From: a virus
IMG/VR virus record: IMGVR_UViG_3300042503_001580
Span: 1-40,620 of that record
Reading direction: 5' to 3' (one strand)
Length of the DNA stretch: 40,620 nt
In this document: positions 30,778 through 38,242 of the stretch, piece after piece
How the letters are laid out: each line of letters opens with the position of its first letter
Numbering within the stretch: the first letter of the stretch is position 1
The notes under the pieces: generated by a model
What the model saw: only the letters and a program-made list of their open reading frames with translations
Told to the model about the DNA's origin: nothing
Database searches by the model: none
Position numbers and translations under genes: made by a program

Positions 30778-31899
30778 ATGAAACTGAAACTAGAATATGT
30801 ATGGCTAGATGGGTATAAGCCAGAACCAAATTTAAGAAGCAAAGTTAAAATTGTTGATTATGATTCTGTTTCCACAGCATTTCTTGACGGAAATTTTCCA
30901 ATGTGGAACTTTGATGGATCATCCACATCACAAGCAAATACGGGAAATTCAGATCGTTTGTTGAAACCTGTTAGACATTATGTTCAAGACATGCAATCAA
31001 CAATCTATATTTTATGTGAGGTGTTAAACCCAGATGGAACACCACACGAATCAAATAAAAGATCTAGTATTGGTGAAGGATTTGAAGACCTTTGGTTTGG
31101 TTTTGAACAGGAGTATTTCATTCGAGAAGAAGTTAATGGAAACATTTTGGGACACAAGAGAAATATTCTAAAAGGTCAAGGTGAATATTATTGTGGTGTT
31201 GGACATAATGTTGTTGGTCGTGAGTTTGTTGATGAACATTTAAATATGTGTTTGAACTATGGTATTAACATCACAGGAATAAACGCCGAGGTTGCTTTAG
31301 GTCAGTGGGAATATCAAGTATTTTCACAAGGTAAATTACAAGGTGGTGACGATCTTTGGATGACAAGATATTTTCTATTCAAAATCGCAGAAAAATATGG
31401 TTATCATATTGAATTACACCCAAAACCAATCACACACGGAGAATGGAACGGATCAGGTCTTCATACAAACTTTTCAACAGACATGATGAGATTTGATGGA
31501 AACGAAGAATACTTTATGGCATTATTCAACGCATTTGAATCAAGACATGAAGATCATATCAAAGCATACGGATCAAATAATCATTTGAGATTAACAGGAC
31601 AATACGAGACTCAGGCGATTGATAAGTTCAGTTGGGGTGTATCTGATCGTGGAGCGTCAATTAGAGTTCCACAGGACACCGCAAAAGAATGGAAAGGATA
31701 TGTTGAAGATAGAAGACCAGGGTCAAATGCTGATCCATACAAGATCATTCGTGAAATTGTTGATTCTTTGAATGTTACACAAAATTTATATGAGACAAAA
31801 ACTATGATGAATAAACTTGTTGATTTGAAAAGTTTAGATGGTAAATACGGCACGATATCTAGAGATGAATTATTAAATGTGTATAGAGAAGAAGAATAA
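30778..31899 (+). CDS. Glutamine synthetase, type II (GSII)
   Basis: 373 residues, the size of GSII rather than GSI (about 470). Hallmarks include Y-V-W-L-D-G at 7-12, W-N-F-D-G-S-S-T at 43-50, W-F-G-F-E-Q-E-Y-F (metal and glutamate site), H-P-K-P, N-G-S-G-L-H-T-N-F-S near 222-230 and a late D-R-R-P. The enzyme makes glutamine from glutamate, ammonia and ATP, and glutamine feeds nucleotide synthesis. The key motifs look intact, so an active enzyme is likely. Flavobacteria have GSII enzymes of this type, so host origin is plausible. The next gene starts in its stop. Confidence 0.92.
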   Translation: MKLKLEYVWLDGYKPEPNLRSKVKIVDYDSVSTAFLDGNFPMWNFDGSSTSQANTGNSDRLLKPVRHYVQDMQSTIYILCEVLNPDGTPHESNKRSSIGEGFEDLWFGFEQEYFIREEVNGNILGHKRNILKGQGEYYCGVGHNVVGREFVDEHLNMCLNYGINITGINAEVALGQWEYQVFSQGKLQGGDDLWMTRYFLFKIAEKYGYHIELHPKPITHGEWNGSGLHTNFSTDMMRFDGNEEYFMALFNAFESRHEDHIKAYGSNNHLRLTGQYETQAIDKFSWGVSDRGASIRVPQDTAKEWKGYVEDRRPGSNADPYKIIREIVDSLNVTQNLYETKTMMNKLVDLKSLDGKYGTISRDELLNVYREEE

Positions 31900-32249
31900 T
31901 GGTTAATGGATGGGCGTTATTAGTGGGGATAGTTTTTGGATTTTTGGCTCAAATTGGAACGTTCTTCCAACTTCAAGGACCTTTGAAGTATGAATGGATT
32001 AAAAATCATTATTGGGCAATGGTAATGATGGGTATTCCAATATCAATGTTGTTTATGTATTCAGTGAAGAATATGATAATCGCATACAATGGTCAAATGT
32101 GGCCTTCAAGGTTGATTGGGTTTAGTATTGGGGCTGTTGTTTTTACATGGTTAAGTTGGTTGATTTTTAAAGAACCCTTAACATTAAAAACCATAGTTTG
32201 TTTGATTTTAGCAATAGGAATTTTAATAATACAATTATTTTGGAAATAG
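31899..32249 (+). CDS. Four-helix membrane protein downstream of glutamine synthetase
   Basis: 116 residues with four hydrophobic segments at about 4-22, 37-58, 68-88 and 93-114, and few charges. The layout resembles half of a DMT/SMR-type transporter, but no family signature is certain. It is translationally coupled to the glutamine synthetase gene, so a role in moving a related metabolite can be considered. Alternatively it is an unrelated phage membrane protein. Confidence 0.65.
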   Translation: MVNGWALLVGIVFGFLAQIGTFFQLQGPLKYEWIKNHYWAMVMMGIPISMLFMYSVKNMIIAYNGQMWPSRLIGFSIGAVVFTWLSWLIFKEPLTLKTIVCLILAIGILIIQLFWK

Positions 32250-32250
32250 A

Positions 32251-32496
32251 ATGGAAAATAAAGAACATGTAAATCACCCACAACATTATGGGGGATCAGA
32301 AAACATTTATGAAGCCATCAAAGTGATTGATGCTTGGGAGTTAGGGTTTAGTTTAGGAAATACAATAAAATATATAAGTCGTGCAGGAAAAAAAGGAAAA
32401 AACAAAGAATTGGAAGATCTACAGAAAGCCTCGTGGTATCTCCAACACCACATCGAACAACTCGAACAAAAAATCAACTCTGAATCAAGAGATTAA
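32251..32496 (+). CDS. DUF3310 protein
   Basis: 81 residues matching the phage DUF3310 family: N-H-P-Q-H-Y at 7-12, E-A-I-K-V-I-D-A-W, F-S-L-G-N-T-I-K-Y-I-S-R-A-G-K-K-G-K and L-E-D-L-Q-K-A-S-W-Y-L-Q. Members are often called SaV-like and have been suggested to have a nucleotide-kinase-related role; the activity is not settled. It starts 1 nt after the membrane protein. Confidence 0.85.
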   Translation: MENKEHVNHPQHYGGSENIYEAIKVIDAWELGFSLGNTIKYISRAGKKGKNKELEDLQKASWYLQHHIEQLEQKINSESRD

Positions 32497-32776
32497 CATC
32501 TTAGATGCGATCACCACACCAAACGAATTAATTCGTGAAACCCTTATCAACTTTACTTGGGGATTCTTAGGAAATTCTATTGTTGTTTTTGTTGCAAAAG
32601 AACTAGACTTTTTAGTTTTGATAAACTATATTGTTTATTACATTTTAATTTCTTATATTGTGAATAGAAATAAGTATGAAACTATATTAGGTAAGTTTAT
32701 TATTCTTCCTGGATCAGCAGCGGCAGGTGCTTTTACAGGATATAAATTGGCTCAAATAATATCGAATTTTTTATAA
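32381..32776 (+). CDS. Small membrane protein with glycine-rich helix; start uncertain
   Basis: The clearly protein-like part runs from about 32500 (P-N-E-L-I-R-E-T-L-I-N-F-T-W-G-F) and has hydrophobic segments plus G-K-F-I-I-L-P-G-S-A-A-A-G-A-F-T-G-Y-K-L-A-Q-I-I. The first in-frame ATG is at 32381, which would overlap the DUF3310 gene by 116 nt; the residues before about 40 look like frame noise, so a non-ATG start nearer 32480-32500 is possible. Small phage membrane protein of unknown role; holin-like topology cannot be excluded. Confidence 0.55.
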   Translation: MQEKKEKTKNWKIYRKPRGISNTTSNNSNKKSTLNQEINILDAITTPNELIRETLINFTWGFLGNSIVVFVAKELDFLVLINYIVYYILISYIVNRNKYETILGKFIILPGSAAAGAFTGYKLAQIISNFL

Positions 32777-32777
32777 C

Positions 32778-33317
32778 ATGAACTATTACAAAATTACACT
32801 TGGTGGTCGAGGATCTGAAGTTTATCCTTTTGAATTGAATGAAGAACAATATGAAAGTCTTTTGGAAGGGTATGTTGAGACCGATGGTTTAGATTATGAC
32901 GATATATGTCAAATTTTAAATGTTGAATCATATTTTGATTGCACAAATGAAACCATAATGGGACCATATACAGAAACAATTTATATGACAGTTGAAGATT
33001 CAAATGGTGTAATCATATATGAAACTGAAAGTGTTAATTATGACAAGTGTAGTCATAGAGAATTATATAATGAAAATAAAAAATATCTCTTTATTGAAGA
33101 TTATTGTAAAGGACAACATATAGTTTATGATATTCCTTTAGAGGAAGAATTTGACATTTCCAAATTAAAGTTCAAAATTGCAGACATTTCAGAAAGAATT
33201 GAAATTATTGAGGGCGTTTCTTACGAAGGTCAAGATTTTGATTTATACAAAGGATATGGATCAACAGATAGTAAAGGTTACTATTATACATTAAAACAAG
33301 AATATAAAAATGATTGA
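32778..33317 (+). CDS. Hypothetical acidic protein
   Basis: 179 residues, acidic and tyrosine-rich (for example YEGQDFDLYKGYGSTDSKGY), with alternating strand-like segments. No family recognised. It starts 1 nt after the previous stop and overlaps the methyltransferase gene by 8 nt. Confidence 0.68.
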   Translation: MNYYKITLGGRGSEVYPFELNEEQYESLLEGYVETDGLDYDDICQILNVESYFDCTNETIMGPYTETIYMTVEDSNGVIIYETESVNYDKCSHRELYNENKKYLFIEDYCKGQHIVYDIPLEEEFDISKLKFKIADISERIEIIEGVSYEGQDFDLYKGYGSTDSKGYYYTLKQEYKND

Positions 33318-34164
33318 AACAGGAAAAATAATAAACGGTGATTGTATTGAGGTAATGAAGACATTACCAGAAGGGTCTGTAGATTTAGTTGTTACATCTC
33401 CACCTTACGGAGTTGGAATCGATTACGATGTCCATGAAGATGATGTTGAATTTAACGAATACGTTGAGTTTGCTAAGTCTTGGTTGTCTGAAGTGTATAG
33501 ATTATTAAAAGATGATGGACGAATTGCCCTGAACATCCCTTATGAAATTAACAGACAGAAAAAAGGTGGTCGTATTTTCTTTGTGTCAGAGATGTGGCAG
33601 ATTATGAAAGAAATTGGTTTTGGTTTCTTTGGTATTGTTGATTTAGAAGAACAATCACCACATAGAAGTAAGACAACAGCTTGGGGTTCTTGGATGAGTC
33701 CTAGTTCGCCATACATTTATAACCCGAAGGAGTGTGTTATTTTAGCTTATAAAAAACAACATATCAAAAAGGTTAAGGGTCAACCACAATGGACTGGTGA
33801 ATTAACTGAAGTTGAAAAAGAAGATGGGTCTAAACGAAATAAAATGGTTTATAGTGAGAATGATAAGAAAGAATTTATGGAGCTTGTTTTTGGTCAGTGG
33901 AATTACTTTGCAGATACAAAGTCATTGACTAAAGCAACCTTTTCAATGGATATACCAACAAAGGCGATTAAGATATTGTCATATAAGAATGATGTAGTTC
34001 TCGATCCTTTCGCTGGTTCGGGAACGAGTTTGGTCGCCGCAGAAATCTTGGATCGCAGATGGTTGGGAATAGAATTGTCACCAAATTATTGTGATATTGC
34101 AAGAGGACGAGTTCAGTCTTTTGTTGATGAAAAAACAAAAGTTAAAGTTGAAGAGTTAGACTAA
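33310..34164 (+). CDS. Second beta-type DNA methyltransferase
   Basis: 284 residues. TSPPY is at 29-33 and DPFAGSGT from D232, with K-A-I-K-I-L-S-Y before it and W-L-G-I-E-L-S-P-N-Y after it. Motif order marks the beta class; target N4-cytosine or N6-adenine is undetermined. The region between the motifs differs fully from the methyltransferase at 4257, so recognition sites should differ. No nuclease gene is adjacent, so it is probably a solitary protective methylase. Its 3' end overlaps the convergent DUF192 gene by 9 nt. Confidence 0.9.
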   Translation: MIETGKIINGDCIEVMKTLPEGSVDLVVTSPPYGVGIDYDVHEDDVEFNEYVEFAKSWLSEVYRLLKDDGRIALNIPYEINRQKKGGRIFFVSEMWQIMKEIGFGFFGIVDLEEQSPHRSKTTAWGSWMSPSSPYIYNPKECVILAYKKQHIKKVKGQPQWTGELTEVEKEDGSKRNKMVYSENDKKEFMELVFGQWNYFADTKSLTKATFSMDIPTKAIKILSYKNDVVLDPFAGSGTSLVAAEILDRRWLGIELSPNYCDIARGRVQSFVDEKTKVKVEELD

Positions 34165-34500
34165 GTCAACTTTATCACCTTCTTTGATATTATATTTTTT
34201 ACAAGATCCACCTGGAAGTTCTAAAACAAGATTACCACTTCCTTCGTATCTATCACATTCATTAGTGATGCAAGGTTTACAATTATGATGAATTTTTATA
34301 ACCTTATCATCGTTGATAAAAATAATATCTAAATGAACCAAACAATTTTTCATCCAAAAAGAATGTGGTTCGTCATCCATAAAAAATAACATACCATCGA
34401 ATGATCCATCAAATCGTTTTCCCATCATACCTTTTTGAATATCTTTTGATGTTAATAATGTTTTAACGTCAAAAAGACTATCATTTACTTTTACCTTCAT
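34156..34500 (-). CDS. DUF192 protein
   Basis: 114 residues on the minus strand with DUF192 features: G-M-M-G-K-R-F, G-M-L-F-F-M, S-F-W-M-K-N-C-L-V-H-L-D-I-I-F-I, a central C-K-P-C...C cluster, and G-S-G-N-L-V-L-E-L-P-G-G-S followed by I-K-E-G-D. Bacterial members are usually exported; here no signal peptide is visible, so it is predicted cytoplasmic. Activity unknown. It is divergent from the Nudix gene, sharing a 14-bp palindromic gap. Confidence 0.85.
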   Translation of the reverse strand: MKVKVNDSLFDVKTLLTSKDIQKGMMGKRFDGSFDGMLFFMDDEPHSFWMKNCLVHLDIIFINDDKVIKIHHNCKPCITNECDRYEGSGNLVLELPGGSCKKYNIKEGDKVDLV

Positions 34501-34512
34501 ATTTATAAATAT
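34499..34512. promoter_or_regulatory. Palindromic bidirectional RTATTTAT element
   Basis: ATATTTATAAATAT (34499-34512) is a perfect 14-bp palindrome forming the whole gap between two divergent start codons (34500 minus, 34515 plus). It holds a TATTTAT in each orientation, 4 nt from the minus-strand ATG and 8 nt from the plus-strand ATG. Confidence 0.65.
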
Positions 34513-34514
34513 CT

Positions 34515-34931
34515 ATGGTTAAATTTAAAAAATGGGCTGGTATAATTTTAAAACATAACGATGAGGTTTTGTTATGTAAAAGAGCCCCCGAAAAGTCTTT
34601 ACCAAATACTTGGTCAATACCGTCAGGAAAAATGGAAGATGGTGAATCACCGGGTTATTCTGCTTTAAGAGAGTTTTATGAGGAAACGAATATTGAACTT
34701 GATCGAAAAATTGATTTGGTTGGTTTTATAACTAAATATAAAAAAGACGGAACCAAAAAAGGACATATGTTTGTATTCAAGTCCGAAACCCAAGAAAAAC
34801 AAGAACCTGATTTAGAAAAGGCGCAAGACGGATTTGAACATACCTCTTGTAGATATTACAAAAAAGAAGAACTACCTGAACAAGAAGGTAATGAAGAATT
34901 GATGGAACTTATTAAAAAAGTTTTGAAATAA
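34515..34931 (+). CDS. Nudix hydrolase
   Basis: 138 residues with a Nudix box from G38 (G-K-M-E-D-G-E-S-P-G-Y-S-A-L-R-E-F-Y-E-E-T-N-I), including the R-E-x-x-E-E catalytic core at 52-57. Nudix enzymes cleave nucleoside diphosphates linked to another group, for instance damaged dNTPs, NADH or capped RNA. The substrate cannot be predicted. In phages they may clean nucleotide pools or act on host RNA caps. Confidence 0.9.
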   Translation: MVKFKKWAGIILKHNDEVLLCKRAPEKSLPNTWSIPSGKMEDGESPGYSALREFYEETNIELDRKIDLVGFITKYKKDGTKKGHMFVFKSETQEKQEPDLEKAQDGFEHTSCRYYKKEELPEQEGNEELMELIKKVLK

Positions 34932-34932
34932 T

Positions 34933-34963
34933 TTGAAGTATAATTAAAAGTTCATTATATTTG
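34933..34963 (+). promoter_or_regulatory. Bacteroidetes-type promoter before the gene at 34980
   Basis: TTG at 34933-34935, 20-nt spacer, TATATTTG at 34956-34963; the ATG follows at 34980. Confidence 0.7.
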
Positions 34964-34979
34964 TAGAAATATAAGACAA

Positions 34980-35255
34980 ATGATAAAAACAACTTTCCAT
35001 CACACAATCACCATTATGAACGAGAAATTCGGAAATCTTTTATCCGAATCTTTTGTAGACCCGATACAATTCAAAATATTTTTAAAAATGGTGGATGGTG
35101 CTTTGAACTTAAATGATGATCTTTCGTATTATGATGGAAACACATTTTTAGTTCACATCCCATCCAAAATATTAAAAGAATCTGTAGTTTTGACCAATGT
35201 GAAAGAGGTAACTATTGCAGAACAAGTAAGAAATAAAATTGAAACATTAGTATAA
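34980..35255 (+). CDS. Small hypothetical protein
   Basis: 91 residues (MIKTTFHHTITIMNEKFGNL...), with no recognised motif; a hydrophobic core pattern with helices and a final strand-like V-V-L-T-N-V-K-E-V-T-I. Host-type promoter upstream, so early expression is likely. The lipoprotein gene starts at the next base after its stop. Confidence 0.65.
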   Translation: MIKTTFHHTITIMNEKFGNLLSESFVDPIQFKIFLKMVDGALNLNDDLSYYDGNTFLVHIPSKILKESVVLTNVKEVTIAEQVRNKIETLV

Positions 35256-35690
35256 ATGAAATATATAACATCACTTTTTTTATTGGTTTTACTCATTACT
35301 TCTTGTGTAAAAGAAGACGTAACTCCACAACAACCATTACCGCCACAACCCATAATTACTGACACAATAACTGTGGACTCCACCATGAGTCTAAAAAACA
35401 CAACGTGGGTCATTACAAAGATTTTAAATACTAGTTTCAATCAAGAACTTAGATCTGATACACTTTTTTTTATTTCAAATAATGTGTATTCTTTCAATGG
35501 AGTCCAATCGACATATAATTTGTATTCAAATGCTTTCGGATATTCTTTAACTTTGAACAATACGCCTTGGGGTCATATCAGTGGAACTATATATGATTAC
35601 AACTTAACACAAGGTTTAGTTGAAAATTGTCAATTTAAAAACTATTTTACAGGACAAAATAGTGTTAGAATTTGGATGGAAAAACAATAG
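35256..35690 (+). CDS. Predicted lipoprotein
   Basis: 144 residues. The N-terminus MKYITSLFLLVLLITSC is a classic signal with a lipobox ending at C17, so the mature protein would be lipid-anchored. A proline-rich spacer follows, then a probable beta-rich domain (LKNTTWVITKIL..., FFISNNVYSFNG) of the type seen in small lipocalin-like Bacteroidetes lipoproteins. Phage lipoproteins often block the receptor to exclude later phages (T5 Llp is an example); that role here is inference. It shares a promoter with the gene before it. Confidence 0.75.
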   Translation: MKYITSLFLLVLLITSCVKEDVTPQQPLPPQPIITDTITVDSTMSLKNTTWVITKILNTSFNQELRSDTLFFISNNVYSFNGVQSTYNLYSNAFGYSLTLNNTPWGHISGTIYDYNLTQGLVENCQFKNYFTGQNSVRIWMEKQ

Positions 35691-35780
35691 TTTCCTTGTT
35701 CTTTTAAAAACAAGGTGGTGGAGAAATGACACATTCAGTGTCGACCAAAAATAAAGGTGAGAATTTTTCTCACCTTTTTT
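35691..35780 (+). other. Structured 3' region with three hairpins and terminator
   Basis: After the lipoprotein stop: CCTTGTT...AACAAGG (about 35693-35714), GACAC...GTGTC (about 35728-35742), then AAAGGTGAG (35753-35761) with CTCACCTTT (35769-35777) and a T run to 35780. The last is an intrinsic terminator. The first two may stabilise the mRNA or form part of a short RNA. Confidence 0.6.
35753..35780 (+). terminator. Intrinsic terminator after the lipoprotein gene
   Basis: GGTGAG/CTCACC stem with an A/T-rich loop, followed by TTTTTT. Confidence 0.85.
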
Positions 35781-35791
35781 ATTTTTGATGG

Positions 35792-35798
35792 TATTTAT
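35792..35798 (+). promoter_or_regulatory. RTATTTAT motif before the gene at 35815
   Basis: GTATTTAT with 16 nt to the ATG at 35815, directly after a terminator. Confidence 0.55.
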
Positions 35799-35814
35799 AA
35801 TAAAAATATCATTT

Positions 35815-36246
35815 ATGAAAAAAGATCTTTTCAAAATCAACGAAGAAGACAGAAATAGAATTTTGGAAATGCATATAACAGCAACCAAAAATAAATATTT
35901 GTTTGAAGATAACACAACAACAACCACAACTACAGTGGCTGCTACACCTACAACACCAACACCCGCAGCAAGATACACAACAGCAACTTGTGCAGGAAAA
36001 AAACCTAACTGCCAAGAAAAAGTTTTAAAAATTCAAATTAGAATGAATGATGAATGTCCTGCTGAAGTCTTGACCACAAAACTTGTTGAAGATGGGGCTT
36101 GGGGAGCAAAAAGTTCGACAGCGTGGGAAGCTTGTAAAGGTAAATTAAAACCAACAAAACAAGCACCAACAACCCCTACCGATCAAAAACCGGCGGTAGA
36201 CAATACGACAAGTCAAGAAACAATGAACCAAATGTTTAATAGTTAA
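35815..36246 (+). CDS. Tagged protein with peptidoglycan-binding-like domain
   Basis: I place the start at ATG 35815, not the in-frame ATG 30 nt upstream, because the motif lies between. 143 residues. The leader MKKDLFKINEEDRNRILEMH belongs to a second leader type (I/M-x-E...R-I-L-x-L/M-H). A Thr/Pro/Ala linker follows, then a small cysteine-containing domain: V-L-K-I-Q-I-R-M-N, L-V-E-D-G-A-W-G-A-K-S-S-T-A-W-E-A-C. The D-G-x-W-G-x-K-(S/T)-x-x-A-(W/V) segment is the core of peptidoglycan-binding type 1 domains. Probably virion-associated. Confidence 0.68.
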   Translation: MKKDLFKINEEDRNRILEMHITATKNKYLFEDNTTTTTTTVAATPTTPTPAARYTTATCAGKKPNCQEKVLKIQIRMNDECPAEVLTTKLVEDGAWGAKSSTAWEACKGKLKPTKQAPTTPTDQKPAVDNTTSQETMNQMFNS

Positions 36247-36250
36247 AAAG

Positions 36251-37051
36251 ATGGGAAATATAATACTAACAGAAAACCAATATTCAAGAATAAAAAACTT
36301 TTTAGTTGAAAGTGAAATAACTAAATCTTTTTTACTTGAACAGAATGTCACAATAGACAATAAAACAGGATTTGTAACTTTAAATAAAGATTTAAAATTT
36401 AAAGCTAAAGGAAATGACGGGAAAGAAAAAGATATTGAAATAGTAGGTAATAACACAAAATTATATCCAACGACAAAAGGAAATGTTGGAGGTGAAGTAT
36501 TACTTAAAATTACTAATGCAGGCTTCCCAACTCCATATGTGAACAACAAAACTAAGGTATATTTTATGTGTAAAACAGGTGAACTTATGAACGGCCGAGA
36601 AAAATATAAAATTACTGACAAAAAATTGGTTTCTGATATTTGTAAGTCTGTTCAGATTAAGAAAAACTTATCCACAACTTTTGGCACTGAAGCCGTTGGT
36701 GGTGGTTTAGGTTATACTCAAAAATATGATCAACCAATAACAGATCAAGATGGTAAAAAAATGACAATACCAAAAGGAACAGGTTTTGTTCCTAAAAAAG
36801 ATGGTGCGGGTGCTAGTTTTAAACTTGGAAATGATTTTGGTTGGTTTGATTGTAATACCAAAAACTTTGTAATAAATAAAGTTAAATATACTAGTGATAC
36901 TTTATCTAAAACACTATCGGCAAAATTGTGTAAGTCTGAAACTCCAGCACCAAACGTAGTTGGTGGAGGTGGAGGAACTATTACACCAGGTTCGAAAGGA
37001 GGAGGAGGATCTTCCACAGCACTTCCACCTGATATTGATTTATATATTTAA
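36251..37051 (+). CDS. Tagged protein with Gly-rich C-terminus
   Basis: 266 residues starting MGNIILTE|NQYSRIKNFLVE|S, a variant of the MKII leader with a clear L-V-E|S site and a further L-L-E|Q near residue 30. A beta-rich body of about 130 residues is followed by a second lysine-rich domain and a Gly-rich tail (VVGGGGGTITPGSKGGGG). No enzymatic motif. It starts 4 nt after the previous stop, so it shares the transcript. Confidence 0.7.
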   Translation: MGNIILTENQYSRIKNFLVESEITKSFLLEQNVTIDNKTGFVTLNKDLKFKAKGNDGKEKDIEIVGNNTKLYPTTKGNVGGEVLLKITNAGFPTPYVNNKTKVYFMCKTGELMNGREKYKITDKKLVSDICKSVQIKKNLSTTFGTEAVGGGLGYTQKYDQPITDQDGKKMTIPKGTGFVPKKDGAGASFKLGNDFGWFDCNTKNFVINKVKYTSDTLSKTLSAKLCKSETPAPNVVGGGGGTITPGSKGGGGSSTALPPDIDLYI

Positions 37052-37071
37052 AATATAAATAATTTATATAA

Positions 37072-37078
37072 TATTTAT
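37072..37078 (+). promoter_or_regulatory. RTATTTAT motif before the gene at 37092
   Basis: ATATTTAT with 13 nt to the ATG at 37092. Confidence 0.5.
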
Positions 37079-37091
37079 TAAAAAAAAAGAA

Positions 37092-38054
37092 ATGAAAAAT
37101 AAGTTACATATGACAGAAAGCGAAATGAAAAGAATACTTTCGCTTCACAAAGAACGAATCGATAAAGAAAGAAAAATTATCAAAGAACAAAATGGAGACA
37201 TTGAAGAAGATGTTGATCCAGGACAATCTACAGGTAGAATCTTTGCCGGTTCTGCTGCAGGTGCTGGAACAGGTGCTCTTGTTGGATTGTCGGTGGCGGG
37301 ACTTGCTGGACTTCCTGTAGGTGCTGTAATCGGTGCTGGGGTTGGTGCTTTATCAGGTTGGTTTACGACAGGAGGTGGATATGCCGAAAGAGTTCAAAAA
37401 TTATTTAAATTTTGTAGAGATCACAGATCAGATTTAACTAAACCTTTAAATTCAATAGATAAAATTAGAGATATTGCTGACAATCTAAGAGCCGCAATGG
37501 CGGGTGTAGGAACTGATGAAGTTTTAATTGCAAAAAATCTTAGAAAACTTAAAACGATTCCAGATCTTTGTAAGTTGAGTCAAGTATATAATCAAAGATA
37601 CGATCAAACTTTATTTGACGCATTAAATGGCGATATTGACCAAGATGGTGAATGGAGAGATTTTGTATGGGTTCCACTTTCTGAATTAACAAAAAACACA
37701 AAAAAAGTAGATCCTTCCAAATTAAAAGAAAATGCTAAGAAATGTGGTTGGGGTAGTGATATTGATGGTTATAAAAATTCAGGTTGGAGATGTCCAAAAA
37801 ATAAAAATGTAACACCACCACCAGGACCATATCCACCTGGGCCAGGACCAAGTCCTGTTCCTGGAGGTGGAGGATATTCCTTTGATTTTGAAGTAATAAT
37901 AAATGCAATTAACTCCAAGTGTAAAGGAACACCAACACCTGGTGGAGGTGGAGAAGAAGAAATTCAAAATATTGAATGGAGTGTGACAGACGTGAATCAA
38001 CCAAAACAAGACACTAAAGTTTCTTCAGAAACAATTAACAAATTATTTAAATAA
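37092..38054 (+). CDS. Tagged protein with glycine-zipper membrane segment and annexin-like repeat
   Basis: 320 residues. The leader MKNKLHMTE|SEMKRILSLH combines both leader types. Residues 51-90 are a glycine/alanine zipper (GSAAGAGTGALVGLSVAGLAG and following) able to insert into membranes. Residues about 126-185 resemble a single annexin repeat: A-A-M-A-G-V-G-T-D-E-V-L-I-A-K-N-L, then S-Q-V-Y-N-Q-R-Y and L-F-D-A-L-N-G-D-I. Two proline/glycine-rich linkers separate a C-terminal domain. I infer a packaged protein that contacts membranes on DNA entry; this is speculative. The annexin match is by eye. Confidence 0.68.
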   Translation: MKNKLHMTESEMKRILSLHKERIDKERKIIKEQNGDIEEDVDPGQSTGRIFAGSAAGAGTGALVGLSVAGLAGLPVGAVIGAGVGALSGWFTTGGGYAERVQKLFKFCRDHRSDLTKPLNSIDKIRDIADNLRAAMAGVGTDEVLIAKNLRKLKTIPDLCKLSQVYNQRYDQTLFDALNGDIDQDGEWRDFVWVPLSELTKNTKKVDPSKLKENAKKCGWGSDIDGYKNSGWRCPKNKNVTPPPGPYPPGPGPSPVPGGGGYSFDFEVIINAINSKCKGTPTPGGGGEEEIQNIEWSVTDVNQPKQDTKVSSETINKLFK

Positions 38055-38061
38055 TTAAAAT

Positions 38062-38223
38062 ATGGAAAAGAGAAGATTATTAGAGCAGACCATGGGTCAA
38101 ATTAAAGAAGTTCAAAGTAAATTAAATAGTTGTTTTAATGCAGGTTTAGTTGTTGACGGAAAACTAGGACCCAAAACCGCAGACGCAATTATGAAACATC
38201 TCGGTATTAATATATCGAAATAA
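38062..38223 (+). CDS. Small peptidoglycan-binding-like protein, 53 aa
   Basis: ATG 38062 opens MEKRRLLEQTMGQIKEVQSK, followed by L-N-S-C-F-N-A-G-L-V-V-D-G-K-L-G-P-K-T-A-D-A-I. The V-D-G-x-x-G-x-K-T-x-x-A-I core is that of peptidoglycan-binding type 1 domains. An early L-L-E|Q fits the leader pattern. It lies 7 nt after the previous stop and before a terminator, so it closes the tagged operon. Confidence 0.7.
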   Translation: MEKRRLLEQTMGQIKEVQSKLNSCFNAGLVVDGKLGPKTADAIMKHLGINISK

Positions 38224-38242
38224 TATTTTTAGAATTCACATG

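Noticed and set aside
35616-35978. Minus-strand frame with poly-valine stretch resembling a membrane helix
   Set aside because: It is antisense to the ACAACA-type Thr/Ala linker of the 35815 gene and crosses a plus-strand terminator and the motif before that gene.
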